Shown: positions 1 to 64,000, numbered from the stretch's first letter. The stretch is DNA of 64,000 bases from Amorphochlora amoebiformis (GCA_054601695.1 BAAHQB010000163.1:186001-250000), one strand, 5' to 3'. Numbers and translations: made by a program. Notes: generated from the letters alone by a model not told the origin.

Positions 1-1230
<1,230 letters not shown>

Positions 1231-1761
1231 TACATACGAAAACCTCTACATACAGTATGTGTAATATAGATTACGACGTCGAACAAGAGGAAGGGTCCCG
1301 AAGTAGCTACTGTATATGATATCTAGATATCTACATATGCAACTCATGCTCAGCAGGTATAGTTGAAAAAGTTCTAGTAAGATGCATTAGTTTTACGTAT
1401 CGAGAGCCTTGAATTGCATCGCTGTGATTATTTCTAATAAATTTGTCTAGATTATTGAACTTCGAGTTGTGGTTGGTTGCTGTGTTACCAATCTAGCTAA
1501 TCTCTGAATCAGTACCTGGAGTACTATATTTACAAAGATTGAGTGTCACAATCATTGCAATAATTCAAGCGTCATTCAACGATGATAGCATGACTGAATA
1601 TTTTCAGTCTAATCTGACTTTCGCCCTTGTCTTCGTTAGGACTCGAATGATTGTATATATACCTACGTAACTAGATCCACAACTTCCCAATGCACAATCC
1701 TCAGGAGGAATACGTAGTCCGAGTCTGACGAGCGGTATATTTGTAGAAAGATATGTAGATG

Positions 1762-1767
<6 letters not shown>
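1231..1767. other. complex intergenic DNA
   Basis: Mixed-composition sequence with stops in all frames. I see no exon with matching splice sites and no RNA gene. Confidence 0.6.
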
Positions 1768-1855
<88 letters not shown>

Positions 1856-1882
1856 ATTTTACTGTAACTCTCTGGTTTGCGG

Positions 1883-1985
1883 TCACTCCCCGGTTGACGG
1901 GCCGTCACTCCCCGGTTTGCCGTCACTCCCCGGTGTGCCGGCACTCCCTGGTTTGCCGTCACTGTCTGGCTTTTCGTTAAAACGG
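1883..1985. repeat. 18-bp minisatellite upstream of the macro-domain gene
   Basis: About six imperfect copies of a unit close to GTCACTCCCCGGTTTGCC. It lies about 220 bp upstream of the likely start codon of the macro-domain gene, so it could be promoter or 5'-UTR sequence; no direct evidence of function. Confidence 0.75.
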
Positions 1986-2203
1986 AGCTCTAGATGGTTT
2001 GTCGTCACGACAGGGCTCTCTGGCTTGCCGTATGATCTAGATGCCTCGAAGAAGGGTTTATAGCGTGAAACCCTATACTGTTGTGGAGAGTGTGCAAGAA
2101 GCCAACCTAGCCACCACTCCACAGTTCCCATCATGTCATTAAGACACGTGTCCTTAAGAGCACACGTGTTCTCGCGCTCCGACACGTGCCATATATTATC
2201 GAG

Positions 2204-5533
<3,330 letters not shown>

Positions 5534-5720
5534 CTCCACGGATATTAAATATATATTTCGTTAAATATGTGTGTACAGTATATACTAATATTTAGACATT
5601 TTTTGTGTATTATAATACACAATATAGATACACATATATATATATATATATATATTTATACATATATATATATGTGTGTGTGTGTGTTTTTTTGTATCTA
5701 TAAATAAATATATATATATA

Positions 5721-5803
<83 letters not shown>

Positions 5804-5986
5804 GTATTTATTTATATTCATATATATATATATATAAATATATATATGTTTATATATATGTATGTGCAAATATATATATATGTATGTATGCATGTATATG
5901 TATATACATCTGTATAAATATTTATTTATATATGTACATAAATATTTATATATATGTGTATATATGTATATGTATGTATGTATATA

Positions 5987-6017
<31 letters not shown>

Positions 6018-6130
6018 TGTATTTATATAACTGTCCTATGTAACAAATACTAGATTTACATGTATACACTGTTATATAAACACCTATAGTAATAAATAAA
6101 CATAAATGGATAATATATGGAGATATACAC

Positions 6131-6189
<59 letters not shown>

Positions 6190-6240
6190 ACATATAAATA
6201 TGCATACATATGTGTATGAATAAATATGTACATATGTTCC
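5534..6240. repeat. (TA)n intergenic field
   Basis: TA-dominated DNA after the macro-gene stop; no supported exon. Confidence 0.9.
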
Positions 6241-6416
6241 CTAACATCCTCTCCTCCCATCCTTCCACAAAATTTGAGAAAAACTTTAACCATACATAAG
6301 CTACACAGGGTAAAACCGTCATCTTACATGTAATAACTGAAGTATTATAATACCCCTAATAAAACTCATACAACCTTACGGCTAACGTAACATAACATGT
6401 TGTAATCGTAACCACA

Positions 6417-7589
<1,173 letters not shown>

Positions 7590-8610
7590 AGCTAAGCAAT
7601 CGCATTAGAAATGAGACTACAAGCTGGAAGACACATCAACGCCAGTCGGATAGTCTTGATAGCTGCCACTAACGTGATTTGGCGTATATTTAGGAGCATT
7701 AGCGGCAGCTAGGTTGGCGTGTCTTGAGTGGGTCATGCTTTTGAGTCCCTAATTACCATGGCCACTAGTGACCATTTGAGTTCATATACGACCCCGTAGT
7801 TGCTTACGTGATACTGTGCATGGTATCCTGGGAGTAATTTTAAAGTACATTCTTAGAATTTATGAATTCATTGCCATGTTACATTTTTCATGATACTATA
7901 TATATATACTCGATCGTGCATGAAATCATAATTTAAAGTCCAAAGTATTAATTACGCGTCGCAGTATTCAATAGTATATAAGTCACGACTATAGACTCTA
8001 GAGACTAGATCATATGAGACTGCGGCTAGTGCGGTACTTGGATATTAATCCATGGTATATATATATATATATTATCCTAGCTAGTATCTGGAGTCTGCAG
8101 GGACCATGCAAAATGTTTGTATACGCCAGCTACTCATCGACTAGTTCTATAACATGCTATATATATGTCATAGATGCATCGTGTCAGCTACTATACGGCG
8201 TAGTATGATGCCGCGCTGCGTACCGCGATATTACTCTAGTTAATAGTATTAAGTATTCAGTATTACTAAGTCTGTATCTAGAGTATTAATTACTAGTATT
8301 ATAATATTATAATATTAATATATTACAATCTAGACAATTAGCTAGATTCTACAGATTAGCTAGAGAATCTAGATCTAATATTAAAACAATTTTACAATTG
8401 TACAAGTTAAACTTATCAAATATTAATATTTTGCTTAAGCTTGAAACGACAATCATTGATACTAATACAAACAATGTAAAATACCAGGCGCCGGCCGCGA
8501 CCTCGCGTTCCGGCATTGCATGAGCCAAAAAAAGTAAAGATTACAAAATTCTGAACCACGTCGGACACGCCACTTGCGCCTTCAGCGCTGTGTGCAGTAG
8601 CCACATCTAG
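7590..8610. other. intergenic DNA, partly CTAG-rich
   Basis: Mixed sequence with many TCTAGA/CTAG and AATATT palindromes, especially 7980-8380. No coding frame or RNA gene that I can support. Confidence 0.6.
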
Positions 8611-8915
8611 AATTGTATACGCATGGGCGGTCTGACTACGAATATGACAAAAAATGCTGGTTGCGAAGAATAGCGAACATATCACCATCGACTGACCAGT
8701 GCACCACTGTAAGCGAACGAATTTACCTTGTCTTTGACACGCGCGACCCTTACCATAAACTATTTGAAGGCTCAGGCAACGAACAAATATTCTCTTGTCT
8801 TATGGAATTCGCGACCTCCCAATTAAAGAAGGCTCAAGTCCGCGGAGGGTCAGATGAGCTCCAGTACAAAGCTATCAATTTCGAGAAAGCAGATGTCTGC
8901 TTAACACCCTCATAA
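8611..8915 (+). CDS. unknown protein, C-terminal exon
   Basis: An open frame of about 100 codons with ordinary amino-acid composition (for example ERIYLVFDTRDPYHKLFE) ends with TAA at 8915. There is no ATG at its head; the sequence CACATCTAG just before 8611 is a possible acceptor, so this is probably a last exon with the upstream part unresolved. It converges on the minus-strand gene that ends at 8957. Not recognised. Confidence 0.45.
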
Positions 8916-8956
8916 AAAAATTGAACCAACTGTACGGTGACATCACATAGCCGCTC

Positions 8957-9357
8957 CTACCCTTTGATACTGCCGTCATTCTTCACAACCTGCAGGTTTT
9001 TGAGGTATTGGACGACGTCGTCCGATGATCTCGCGGACTGCGAATCGAACTGCTGCCCTCGAAGGTTCTCGATGCCCTCGATGGCCTGCATGTAGGAGAG
9101 GATGGTCTGTGACTTGGAGCCACTTGACTGTCTCCTTGACGGAGTGCGAACCTTGAAACTGCGCTCGATGGTATGATCTGTAGTTGCAGGGACGCTAGGG
9201 GTGAGCTGGAGAAGAGGTAAGGGGCTTGATGACAGCCTAGTAGAGGCCCCCATGGGATTGCTGCTGGGATACGACGTTAATACTAGGTTTTCGGCCAGAT
9301 ATTCTGAGCCGGGGTACCGTCTTATATGGTGAATCACTGATCGGGCAGATCCGGAGC
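8957..9357 (-). CDS. unknown Ser-rich protein, C-terminal exon
   Basis: The minus strand reads an acceptor AACTTCAG followed by about 132 codons to a stop at 8957. The product has a Ser/Thr/Pro-rich middle (SSSPLPLLQLTPSVP, TPSRRQSSGSKSQ) and a helical end (ILSYMQAIEGIENL). A short upstream exon at about 9404-9442, giving TCKSCTILGNLH, fits in phase across a 45-nt intron. The start is unresolved. No known domain. The Ser-Arg-rich stretches look like phosphorylation targets (inference). Confidence 0.5.
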
Positions 9358-9693
9358 CTGAAGTTCAGGAGAATCAAGGGAAAATTATCCTGTAGTGCAG
9401 ACCATGTAAATTCCCTAGTATCGTGCAAGACTTGCATGTGCCTAGAGCTTTCCTGGACTTGGTAATAATGCGAAAAAAAAGTTCACTTGGTTCAGTAGAA
9501 GCCTGTAATATGCAACATTATTATAATTCGAGAAAAACATCAGGATAAAATGAACTTCAATTCTAACATTCTTAACAAGGGGGGTGTATATGATTCGTGG
9601 TTTTTGCAATAATAATATTAACAGAAGCATTAATTTATCAGGACATAGGTATCCGTGACGCTCGCTGGCCTCAACCACCATATACAATACACA

Positions 9694-10182
9694 ATGTTCA
9701 ACGCCCTTCTGTCCCAGCTGGACGAGCTTCAGATTGAGCTCGAAAAGGTTCGTGAGAGTCTTTCAGATGCTAAGTTCAAAAGCCGAAAAAAAGAGAAATC
9801 AACTTCAATTCGGGAGAAAGGGCGTCAAGATTCCAAACATCCCGGACGGACCAAAATAAATAGCTCCTCATCGAAAATTTGCCAGAAGAAACTCAAAACC
9901 ACCAGCCTCCAACACTCTGTCTCGGGGTTTAGGAACCCCACGGAATGGGATGGAGTACCCTGTCGGCGCCAATCCAATGTGAAGAGAAGTTCATCCTTGG
10001 ATACTCGCGGTCAGATAATGAGAGACTTATCGACCAGCAGAAATGAAACCTGGTCGCAGACGTCGCCTTTATTACAAGACAGAAATCAGCAACGATTTCT
10101 GGAAATGAAGGAGATGCTGAGAAAGGGGGGAATTCTCCTTCCTAACACTGACAGGCATGATAAAAGTCTCGGACGTCACTGA
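9694..10182 (+). CDS. unknown basic coiled-coil protein, 162 aa
   Basis: A single uninterrupted frame starts at ATG 9694 (ACACAATGTTC) and ends at TGA 10182. Residues 1-24 form an amphipathic helix (LLSQLDELQIELEKVRESL) suited to a coiled coil, followed by a Lys/Arg/Ser-rich tail and a second helix near the end (RFLEMKEMLRKG). It is unusual here for having no TA intron. A minus-strand open frame (10072-10383) overlaps its last 110 bases; I consider this strand the coding one there. It lies divergent from the Ser-rich gene to its left. Not recognised. Confidence 0.5.
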   Translation: MFNALLSQLDELQIELEKVRESLSDAKFKSRKKEKSTSIREKGRQDSKHPGRTKINSSSSKICQKKLKTTSLQHSVSGFRNPTEWDGVPCRRQSNVKRSSSLDTRGQIMRDLSTSRNETWSQTSPLLQDRNQQRFLEMKEMLRKGGILLPNTDRHDKSLGRH

Positions 10183-10499
10183 ATCCAGACGCTGATAGAT
10201 TTGATTGATCTCTGCTCCAGCTTGAAGGTGTTTAGTTGGCGCGGAATTCACCACAGGTTTCTCAAGCTGAGGACTTCCTGTGAATCTGCCGTATATATTG
10301 GGAACGAAACCAGAGACTGTAGAGAATTGTATTGACAGTCTTGCAGAAATATTTTCAAGCCGTATGTAGTGTGTAAGTAGCATAATATGTATTGTTTGAG
10401 GTACGTAGAGGTCATGAGTGAAAATTGAGTGACTGATTACAAGTCGATATTCTGTGTCTATAAACCCATGCAGTTTGATTTATATAATTACATACAATA

Positions 10500-11620
<1,121 letters not shown>

Positions 11621-11639
11621 ATAATATTATAATATTCAA

Positions 11640-12456
11640 TACCAATGAAAACCATGCACTTCAAGATCATAGTACAATAAACAATTCGTCCCAGACAGCC
11701 CTTTTGACGATGATTAGGCGATATATACACACATATCTTCATAACCTCACCAAAACCTTGGGCGAGTTAGGGTTAGATCTACAACGTTAAATGGTGGTCA
11801 AGATTGGCGTTTGAATAAGGATTAGAGGCTGAGATTAGGGTACGAGCTAGAGTTCCTGTCGGAGGTGTAGTGTCAATCAATGCTTCTTTTTTAAAAATTT
11901 AAAGGTTAGGGTTAGGGTTTACAAGGCGGAGATACCTGAAAATCCACACCGGATAATTGTATCCCGTCAACGCCAACCCCCCTCCCCCCCCCCCGCCGCC
12001 CCCCTCCCGTAGATAACTCCGTGTAAATATTTACATGGAGATTTCACTCACTTTTCAAGAATCTATACATATTTTCCCTTCTGTCAAAGTCATATGTACA
12101 CATTTACACGCCTGTGATCCCCCTCTGTGCCCTGCCCGTAGACCGCTCCCTTGGCTCTTTCCGCTGGCCGAAGATTGTCAAAACCATCATCCAGACACGT
12201 GTCATGTGACATGTGTCTATATTAATGTTTTATTCCTGATGGAAATACCTAAGTCTCCAGTGATACCGGTAGTTTCAGAAATCCCGGGATTATGGCGTTG
12301 AGCGCAGCAGAATGCATAGTCAAAACTAATCCCGGGTTTCCTTCTGTAATACCGACTATACCGGGTTTTATATTAAATAACTTAGGTAAAAAGGAGTGTT
12401 ATATTACTTCGCTACTCAACGTAACGTACTCACATGTCACATAATTTATTGGGTCA
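11640..12456. other. intergenic DNA with C-run and a few TTAGGG units
   Basis: Contains isolated GTTAGGGTTAG motifs (about 11764, 11905) and a C-rich run at 11980-12008. No supported exon; probably the promoter side of the gene starting at 12457. Confidence 0.55.
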
Positions 12457-15595
<3,139 letters not shown>

Positions 15596-17125
15596 ATACA
15601 TACATATATCTATATAAATATAAATTATATTTTACGTACATAACTTGTATATTGTATTTAAATATAAATTCTAGTTTATGTACATAACATCTATCATTGC
15701 ACATGTACATAACATATAAAACATTACACAGATACGACTCTCAGCTCCAAAAAATGTGATGAATTGAGACCAAGAAGAAATCTCCTACAGTGTAGAGTTT
15801 TTTCTCCTCGTTAGGGTTCGCCGTGGACCTACATACAGCCAACAAATCTCTCAAAACCCAAAAGGATATATTTTTGGTCCTGTTTCTAACTCTCTAACTC
15901 TTACAGCCTGTACACATACATTTTGGTCCTGTTTCTAACTCTTACAGCCTGTACACATATGTATACCTCTCCCGTTAGAAGTCATCTACAGCTAGCAAGC
16001 GTAATTATCAGTCACGCAGTGACGCGTCCCGGCCCCCTTGAAAATGCATGTACTAGATGTACAGATGAAAATATTACTAAACTTTAAGGTTGAACTTGTT
16101 GAATGTGATCAATTGATCTAGTTGACTCTAGTGAATTGCTTGATCTAATTGATGCTCAAGCTAGGCTAGTGGTCTGTCTTGGCTACATGGATATAATCTA
16201 AATACTCTAGATCTAGAACCTATGCCAGTATATCTAGTCTAGCTAGTATATACTATCTAGAATCTCTAGAAAGACTAGAAAGAATCTGTGATTTACTAGA
16301 ATTAGTAGAATTAATTCTGAGACAGGCGGAATCTAGAGAATTCTCTAGATTCTGGATCGACTCGGGACTATCCTAGTATCTAGAGTATAGAGTATCTAGA
16401 CTATCTGTGGTATCTAAACTCTAGAAACTAGTATCCCTAGTATCTAGACTATGCGCATGATTAATATGATGAGCTAGATCGAATACGATACCGTAGCCTA
16501 CTAGGTTTATACTAGGTATACCCTAGATAGTAGATACTCAGTTTAGTCAGTAGTTACACTGGCATGTACACCACATTTGGTATCATACTACGGTACGTTA
16601 CAATTAACTAGATTAAGGATGTTCAGGTACTATTACTAGAACAAGTCTGAAGTACTAGAGATAACCTAGGATATATACACGAGTACTAGATGTACTACGG
16701 TCTAGATGGTACGTATGCGTATACTAGATACGTACGTACCGATAATTTTATCTAGTTAATCAGTGTATGTGTTCATAAGTTGATGCGTAAGAGTATACGT
16801 ATCAACTTACATACGTCAATACGTCTAGTACGTACCGTAGAGTCGTAATACTATATTCTAGATATCACGTACGTACGCATAAACTAGATCTAGTAGACTC
16901 TGTGATATACTGATACATCTAGCACATCTACCAGTTGATGTACGTAGCACTACTAGACTAGGCACATATAAGTGGTTATTTCCAGCGTATATCTATAGCT
17001 AGTACTATGATATACACGTATATATACGGTCACAAATTTGGTGTATTCAGTTTGAGCCTATACACTAGGGACAGTATCAGAGTATACGTACGTACGGTGT
17101 ATCATAGTATCTAGTATAGTCATCA

Positions 17126-17130
<5 letters not shown>
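15596..17130. other. CTAG-rich intergenic region
   Basis: From about 16050 to 17110 the tetranucleotide CTAG (TCTAGA, ACTAGT, GCTAGC-like) and GTAC palindromes recur every few tens of bases. No exon is visible. A 40-bp segment (TTTTGGTCCTGTTTCTAACT) is duplicated at about 15873 and 15920. Confidence 0.65.
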
Positions 17131-17181
<51 letters not shown>

Positions 17182-17227
17182 TATCATACTTATATATATA
17201 TATATATATATGTATAATTCCTAGACT

Positions 17228-17286
<59 letters not shown>

Positions 17287-17361
17287 ACATATAATGCCTA
17301 GACTGTGATATATACTAGACATATGTAGGTATGTATACACATGTATATGCATGTATGGATG

Positions 17362-17413
<52 letters not shown>

Positions 17414-17420
17414 TGTATAC
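17130..17420. repeat. (TA)n with duplicated linker
   Basis: TA repeat broken by two copies of CCTAGACTGTGATATATA at about 17220 and 17297. Confidence 0.9.
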
Positions 17421-17510
17421 ACATATATTTACATATATACCACACCAGATTATTGTTAAAAAACCAGTCAAATTAATAAAGTCTACAAGTATCCATGTTG
17501 ACTTGATGAA

Positions 17511-17792
17511 TTGGAACAATCAAAACAATTTGCAATCACTAGAATCACACCGATCGTGTGTGATCGCGACGACTGTCTTGCCGCTGAAATTTATGAATTC
17601 TATAAAAAAGCCGCGCGGCAAAGAAAGTCCATATGCATTCCGGTCAACCCCCCCCCCCCCCCCCAAAAAAGAAAAAAAGTAAAATCTCAAGATTTAAGCA
17701 AAACTAGATCAACGCAGAGATCGGAAGGAGGAGGAAACGCAATATATTCGCGTTGTTCCCCGGGATTCACGAGCCCTGATGTCGCACCGTGA
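17511..17792 (+). CDS. hypothetical small protein
   Basis: A 93-codon frame from ATG 17511 to TGA 17792. Residues 14-47 look protein-like (VCDRDDCLAAEIYEFYKKAA), followed by a Pro run from a C homopolymer and a basic/Ser tail. It faces the 3' end of the MO25-like gene. No family recognised; it could equally be an exon of a larger gene or chance. Confidence 0.3.
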   Translation: MEQSKQFAITRITPIVCDRDDCLAAEIYEFYKKAARQRKSICIPVNPPPPPQKRKKVKSQDLSKTRSTQRSEGGGNAIYSRCSPGFTSPDVAP

Positions 17793-17977
17793 CACCGTGT
17801 GAAGTCACGATAGACTGGTGCGCTAGACTGACATTAACCACAAATCTAGCTTTTCGCCTTGCTCTCCTCCTCACCCCCATCCTTTAGTGTGACGGTCTTG
17901 GATTGTTGAAGCTGGGAAAAAAAAGATTAATTCGTTGGGGAAAGAAGATTAATTCGGGTCGAACATTCAAAGTAAAG

Positions 17978-30131
<12,154 letters not shown>

Positions 30132-31399
30132 ATCAGGGGGGATGCAATGAGAGAAAGGAAAGAAAGAGCACATGGAGAGTTGACGGGGGCTGTATTGTCG
30201 ACAGAAGAGACGGAGAAAACTCCGTAGAAACGAAAGGGGCGCGCAAAGCTCGGTATTTATGCGAGAAAAAATGGCACCTTCTCGTCCAAAATGGCGTCTA
30301 GACACCGCCCACAACTCCCCACGTACTCTGCGGGGGTTTTTCCAAAGACCATTCGCCTAACGCTTGTCATTTTGCCACGAGAAGACGCCTGGCCTGGTGT
30401 GTAAGAACCTAGGTTGGGGTGTCGTAGGCGAAAAGATCGCTATCTATGTAAACCTCTAATACCTACCAGGAATGAGCGTGATCTTTTGATATGTCACGTT
30501 AGTTATACGACCGTGACACACTGATATGTAACTCCTAGTAGACGTGTCATGGCCACACGTCCAACCGTGGTCGCATTGGCAATCGGAAATCGATTAGTTC
30601 ATCAGTCAAAGCAAAGATGCGACACAAGTCAGTGATACATGCGTGAGGCTACGCTGTGTCACGCCGGTATGAATGACCGCTGGCTTCTACTTTCACAGCC
30701 TCTGATCCATCTCGGCAGTAACATTCTCATTCTCCACACCTCACAAGGTCCGTTGATTTATCTTTCCTCGAGACTAACTGCTTTTAGCCAAAGACTCAGA
30801 GCTTTGTATGGAGGTTTCTCTCCAAGAAACTTCGTAGTCTAGACGAATTCATAATTCTGAATTGAGTTCTTGGGTTTGATGTGTGCTGGATAGGATGCTA
30901 GACGACTGTTCAGCTCCTGCGATGTCAGTCCTCTGCGTAGGCTGCAATTGTATGTGCCGTAACGTACAATGTACATGCAGCGAATCTAGAGCGAGTGTGA
31001 TTTAAGTTGGCATAAGAAGAGATGCATAACTTGAAATGCCTTTCTGAGAAGTTATAATCCTTATGTATAAGATGCAGTAAAGATGAACATTTACCGATTT
31101 TGTTCAATTGAAATTCACGGCGGTACGTACATGTACAATATCTACAGTACATGTACTATTCACAATTATATTATATTCTTGTCTATACCTGGTTTGCGCA
31201 TCATTTATTTTTCTATTAAATTTCTAGATTTATATTATAATATATATTAATATTGTGCATGTAGTATTGTATACGTACGAACAACTTAGGCCGGACATTT
31301 TGTACATGTCACGACTAGCATGCTGTATAGTCCTGCCGCTGAGGAGCCGCTCACCTATATAGCGCTAAGTTCTAAATCTAGTAATTTCTACTTTGAGTT

Positions 31400-31400
<1 letters not shown>
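30132..31400. other. intergenic DNA upstream of the MO25-like gene
   Basis: GC-richer than its surroundings. It should hold the MO25 promoter and 5' UTR, but I recognise no specific promoter motif. Open frames at 30639-30842 (+) and 30925-31152 (-) have no splice or start support. Confidence 0.55.
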
Positions 31401-32155
<755 letters not shown>

Positions 32156-32174
32156 TATAAACGACTTATACTAC

Positions 32175-32552
32175 ATGTGGGATGTACATGTATGTAATAG
32201 TATCGGACACGTGCACGTAGACATCCAAGTGGGTCGCCGGGTTGTTGACATTAGTGTTGCCCGATACCCTGGTAAGAGCTCCCGCCCAACAGATATCTGG
32301 GTTCCGGGGGGCAGAGAGGGGACAGCCCCATCTCCCGACAGGAGACGTACGTGTCATATATCGCCCGGAGATATAACACATATCTTAGGCTCAATATTTA
32401 TTTTATTTTTATCTTATCGGCACATTTTTTGGATTCCGGTCTGTCTCGTGGCGGGGGCGACTCGTCATCAGCGGCAGTTCTGCCTGTTGCTTCCCGCCGT
32501 CATGAGGAGGATAAGCACTCTCATCAATCGACTTAAGATGGTTGGTGCTTAA
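32175..32552 (+). CDS. hypothetical protein with a hydrophobic C-terminal segment
   Basis: A 125-codon frame from ATG 32175 to TAA 32552. Residues about 72-92 are hydrophobic ([20 protein letters not shown]), then a basic tail. An internal donor-like GGTAAGAG at about 32271 suggests that part may be an intron. The minus strand is also open here. Weak call. Confidence 0.25.
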   Translation: MWDVHVCNSIGHVHVDIQVGRRVVDISVARYPGKSSRPTDIWVPGGREGTAPSPDRRRTCHISPGDITHILGSIFILFLSYRHIFWIPVCLVAGATRHQRQFCLLLPAVMRRISTLINRLKMVGA

Positions 32553-32712
32553 TCCTTTCAAAATTTCGAAAAAATAGATTCGAATTGGAATAATTCGGAT
32601 GAGTCCCGGCCGCCGCGATGAGAGCTTGATATTCTGATGGGTTTGCTATGGTTACGGGGGCCTAATTCGGTTTCAGGACTTAGCGAAGAGGGGACTCACA
32701 ACTCATGACTTG

Positions 32713-33111
32713 CTACTTTATCTCATCGTCGCGATTCTTCTGATCGTACGACAACACATATATTTCCACGGCACTTTCATTTATGACTGTCCTGTGGGAC
32801 ATATTCTGCATGCTTCTATGTACTCTAAAGCTAAACTCACGGATTTCGGCTATTTGACGTGTGATTTTTTTATGTTCTTGTAAGTATACGTATACGTATA
32901 TTTGTCAATACACATAAAAAAAAAAAACATATGGAAAGATTTTCACAGCATATATATATGATCACCTGTAACATGGAGTTTTATCAATCTGGATAGGTGA
33001 ACATAGCTCTACTAATCCCCCGGACATCTCTAAGCCCATACCTGTTTGGGTATACAGCTCCAAGTATGCCTGATATGAAAGGTTAGCTGGATGTGTGAAA
33101 ATAGATCTATT
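32713..33111 (-). CDS. unknown protein, last two exons
   Basis: Minus-strand exons 33111-32966 and 32824-32713 (TAG) join in phase 2 and encode 84 residues of normal composition (HPANLSYQAYLELYTQ, GGLVELCSPIQIDK, ending NRDDEIK). Acceptors are ATAAG (or an internal ATATCAG at 33070) and GCTTTAG; the donor is AG/GTGATC. Upstream there is only TA repeat until a plus-strand gene at 34137, so the 5' exons are not found. The opposite strand also carries a 60-codon hydrophobic frame, which I judge to be a shadow. Not recognised. Confidence 0.5.
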
Positions 33112-34101
<990 letters not shown>

Positions 34102-34136
34102 CATATTATTAATTTTAATTTACACATTCTACCCAG

Positions 34137-48797
<14,661 letters not shown>

Positions 48798-48914
48798 CGA
48801 AAGATCTTAACCTAATTTCATGTATCTGTATGTGAGTATGTATTATATTTGTGCATATTTAGGTATAAATATTTCTGTAAATATGTGTATTTGTATATGT
48901 GTATATTATATACA

Positions 48915-48965
<51 letters not shown>

Positions 48966-49109
48966 GTATATGTATATGTGAGTCTTTACATGTATATATG
49001 TATGTGTGTAATATGTATATATATATAAATATACATGTATATATATATATATATATATGAGATACATATACATATATGTGTGTATATAAAAAGTACATAT
49101 GGATGGATG

Positions 49110-49150
<41 letters not shown>

Positions 49151-49163
49151 TTTATATATGCTT

Positions 49164-49218
<55 letters not shown>

Positions 49219-49473
49219 TGTATATACGAATATAATATATATATATATATGTATATATATATAAAATATATATAGGTAAAGGTATTTTAATACACGAAAA
49301 AATAACATAACATTATACGTCAAATATATATACAACATACTTACAATATACACATTTTATCTCCTTGTAATAACCTTATATTATACTATATGTACATAGA
49401 TGCATATATATATACACATATAAATATATGTTTACATATATTATATTTGTATTTATTTATATACATATATACA

Positions 49474-49521
<48 letters not shown>

Positions 49522-49771
49522 TGTATATACAGATATAGCGATAAGAGTTCAAATATGGGTGTATATTATATACATACATATACATACAAAAACGTATATA
49601 CACATATATATGAACATATATTTATTGAATACGTAAGCTGAGTGAAATCGTGTGCATGCATCAATAGCCAAGGGGAATAGTATGGCATACTACTAGTTTA
49701 TTGGAGCACTTTAGCATAATATGAAGTGTGAATAAATTATTAGGTGACCAAAACATGCTATAAACACACAA

Positions 49772-49806
<35 letters not shown>

Positions 49807-49862
49807 CATATATACATATATATATCTATATCTATACATGCATGTGTACACACACACACATA

Positions 49863-49921
<59 letters not shown>

Positions 49922-49934
49922 TATTATATATGTT

Positions 49935-49976
<42 letters not shown>
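48798..49976. other. intergenic or 5' region, TA-rich
   Basis: TA repeats plus mixed sequence at 49260-49760. The start of the glycosyltransferase gene may lie here, but I see no convincing first exon. Confidence 0.6.
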
Positions 49977-63116
<13,140 letters not shown>

Positions 63117-63899
63117 CGGCTTGAGTCATAAAGCAGACGTGAGTGTATATGCAAGCTTAAGTTCTAATAAACAATGTGGAATGTATCCGTGTACCAATCG
63201 AGTCAGTTTTCTCGCCAGTATGCTCAATGTTCAGGGTATACGAACATTGACACTCTATGTGCAGTAAATGTCCAGGCCATCGATCATCGGACCAAAGTCG
63301 GTTAGAATTAGGTAAATATATATGTGCACGTATGTACACCATCATTTATATCAGTCCGTACACGATCTTGAATTAATATATTGTTGAAATTAATTTCTAG
63401 AAATCTAGACATATTTCGATTTATGAAAGTTTACTTATCGTAACAGTGCTGATATTGTGACGCACATGTCACGCCGGCTACTTCATTTAGTAAAATTATA
63501 AACTAAGTAATCAGATTGGAAACGCAATACAACTACGGTTCTAGAGCTTTTGTCAAGATAGTCTAGAAGTGACATTGAATGACTTTTGGCTAAGAACTAG
63601 CCGTAGGACGAGAATATCTGGATTTTCATTAAATTTCGCCCAACGCACATTAGTTCTTCGGGGCTGAAATAATGATATATTTATACATATGTATATATAT
63701 ATGTATATGTATATATAAATATAGAAATATATTTATATATATATATATATATATATATAATATGTATACATATATATATATTTATATACACCTCTATATA
63801 TCTATTTACATGCAAAATATCTAAATATAAAGTGATTTAATTACATATACATTATACATACATTTATACACACACACACACATATATATATACATATAC

Positions 63900-63946
<47 letters not shown>

Positions 63947-64000
63947 CATATACATATGTACAGTGTGTTGCATGTACATGTCTAGTGTATCTATATGTAT
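63117..64000. other. 3' flank and TA-rich DNA
   Basis: Mixed sequence after the glycosyltransferase stop, then TA repeat from 63675. No exon seen; the minus-strand frame 63157-63345 has no splice or start support. Confidence 0.6.

Noticed and set aside
32691-32880. Plus-strand hydrophobic exon after TTTCAG (LLLYLIVAILLIV)
   Set aside because: The opposite strand gives a spliced hydrophilic frame with matching phase (32824-32713 after 33111-32966); the hydrophobic reading is probably its shadow.

Overview
What kind of DNA this is. The window is nuclear DNA of a eukaryote, most likely a unicellular alga or other protist; I cannot name the lineage. Evidence: genes are split into many short exons (about 30-150 nt) with GT-AG borders whose phases match from exon to exon; introns and intergenic DNA are flooded with (TA)n; blocks of the telomere-type repeat CCCTAA/TTAGGG are scattered inside. 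Most long open frames are TA shadows (Tyr-Ile strings). I assembled genes by reading acceptors, donors and phase by eye, so coordinates are hand-derived.

Layout. 1-2203: TA and a short minisatellite. 2204-5533 (+): complete 7-exon macro-domain protein. 6417-7589: doubtful small gene. 8611-10383: GC-richer island with three probable genes on both strands. 12457-15595 (+): 7-exon gene with EF-hand-associated-like helices. 15596-17500: CTAG-rich intergenic DNA. 17978-30131 (-): MO25/CAB39-like scaffold gene in more than 20 exons, nearly complete. 30132-32700: intergenic, one weak ORF. 32713-33111 (-): last two exons of an unknown gene. 34137-48797 (+): long unknown gene in about 19 exons with a Cys-rich segment; its 3' end is ambiguous. 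49977-63116 (+): OCH1-type glycosyltransferase (Gly_transf_sug, DXD motif) with a long repetitive N-terminal region, about 19 exons. 63117-64000: nothing seen.

The unusual biology is in the introns. (1) Several introns are built almost wholly from telomere-type repeats, nearly always with the CCCTAA strand as the sense strand, so each unit offers a CTAAC branch-point-like motif and variants (CCCTAG, CCCCAG, CCCTAAG) form the acceptor. (2) At least ten exon-intron borders are tandemly duplicated into the neighbouring intron, which multiplies donor or acceptor sites. (3) In the MO25 gene, two such copies appear to have become 14-nt microexons, and only inclusion of both keeps the frame open. 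Together these suggest a genome where introns grow, and exons are born, by local duplication and telomere-repeat insertion. The genes themselves look like ordinary eukaryotic housekeeping functions (ADP-ribose metabolism, kinase scaffolding, Golgi glycosylation) and show no operon-like linkage.
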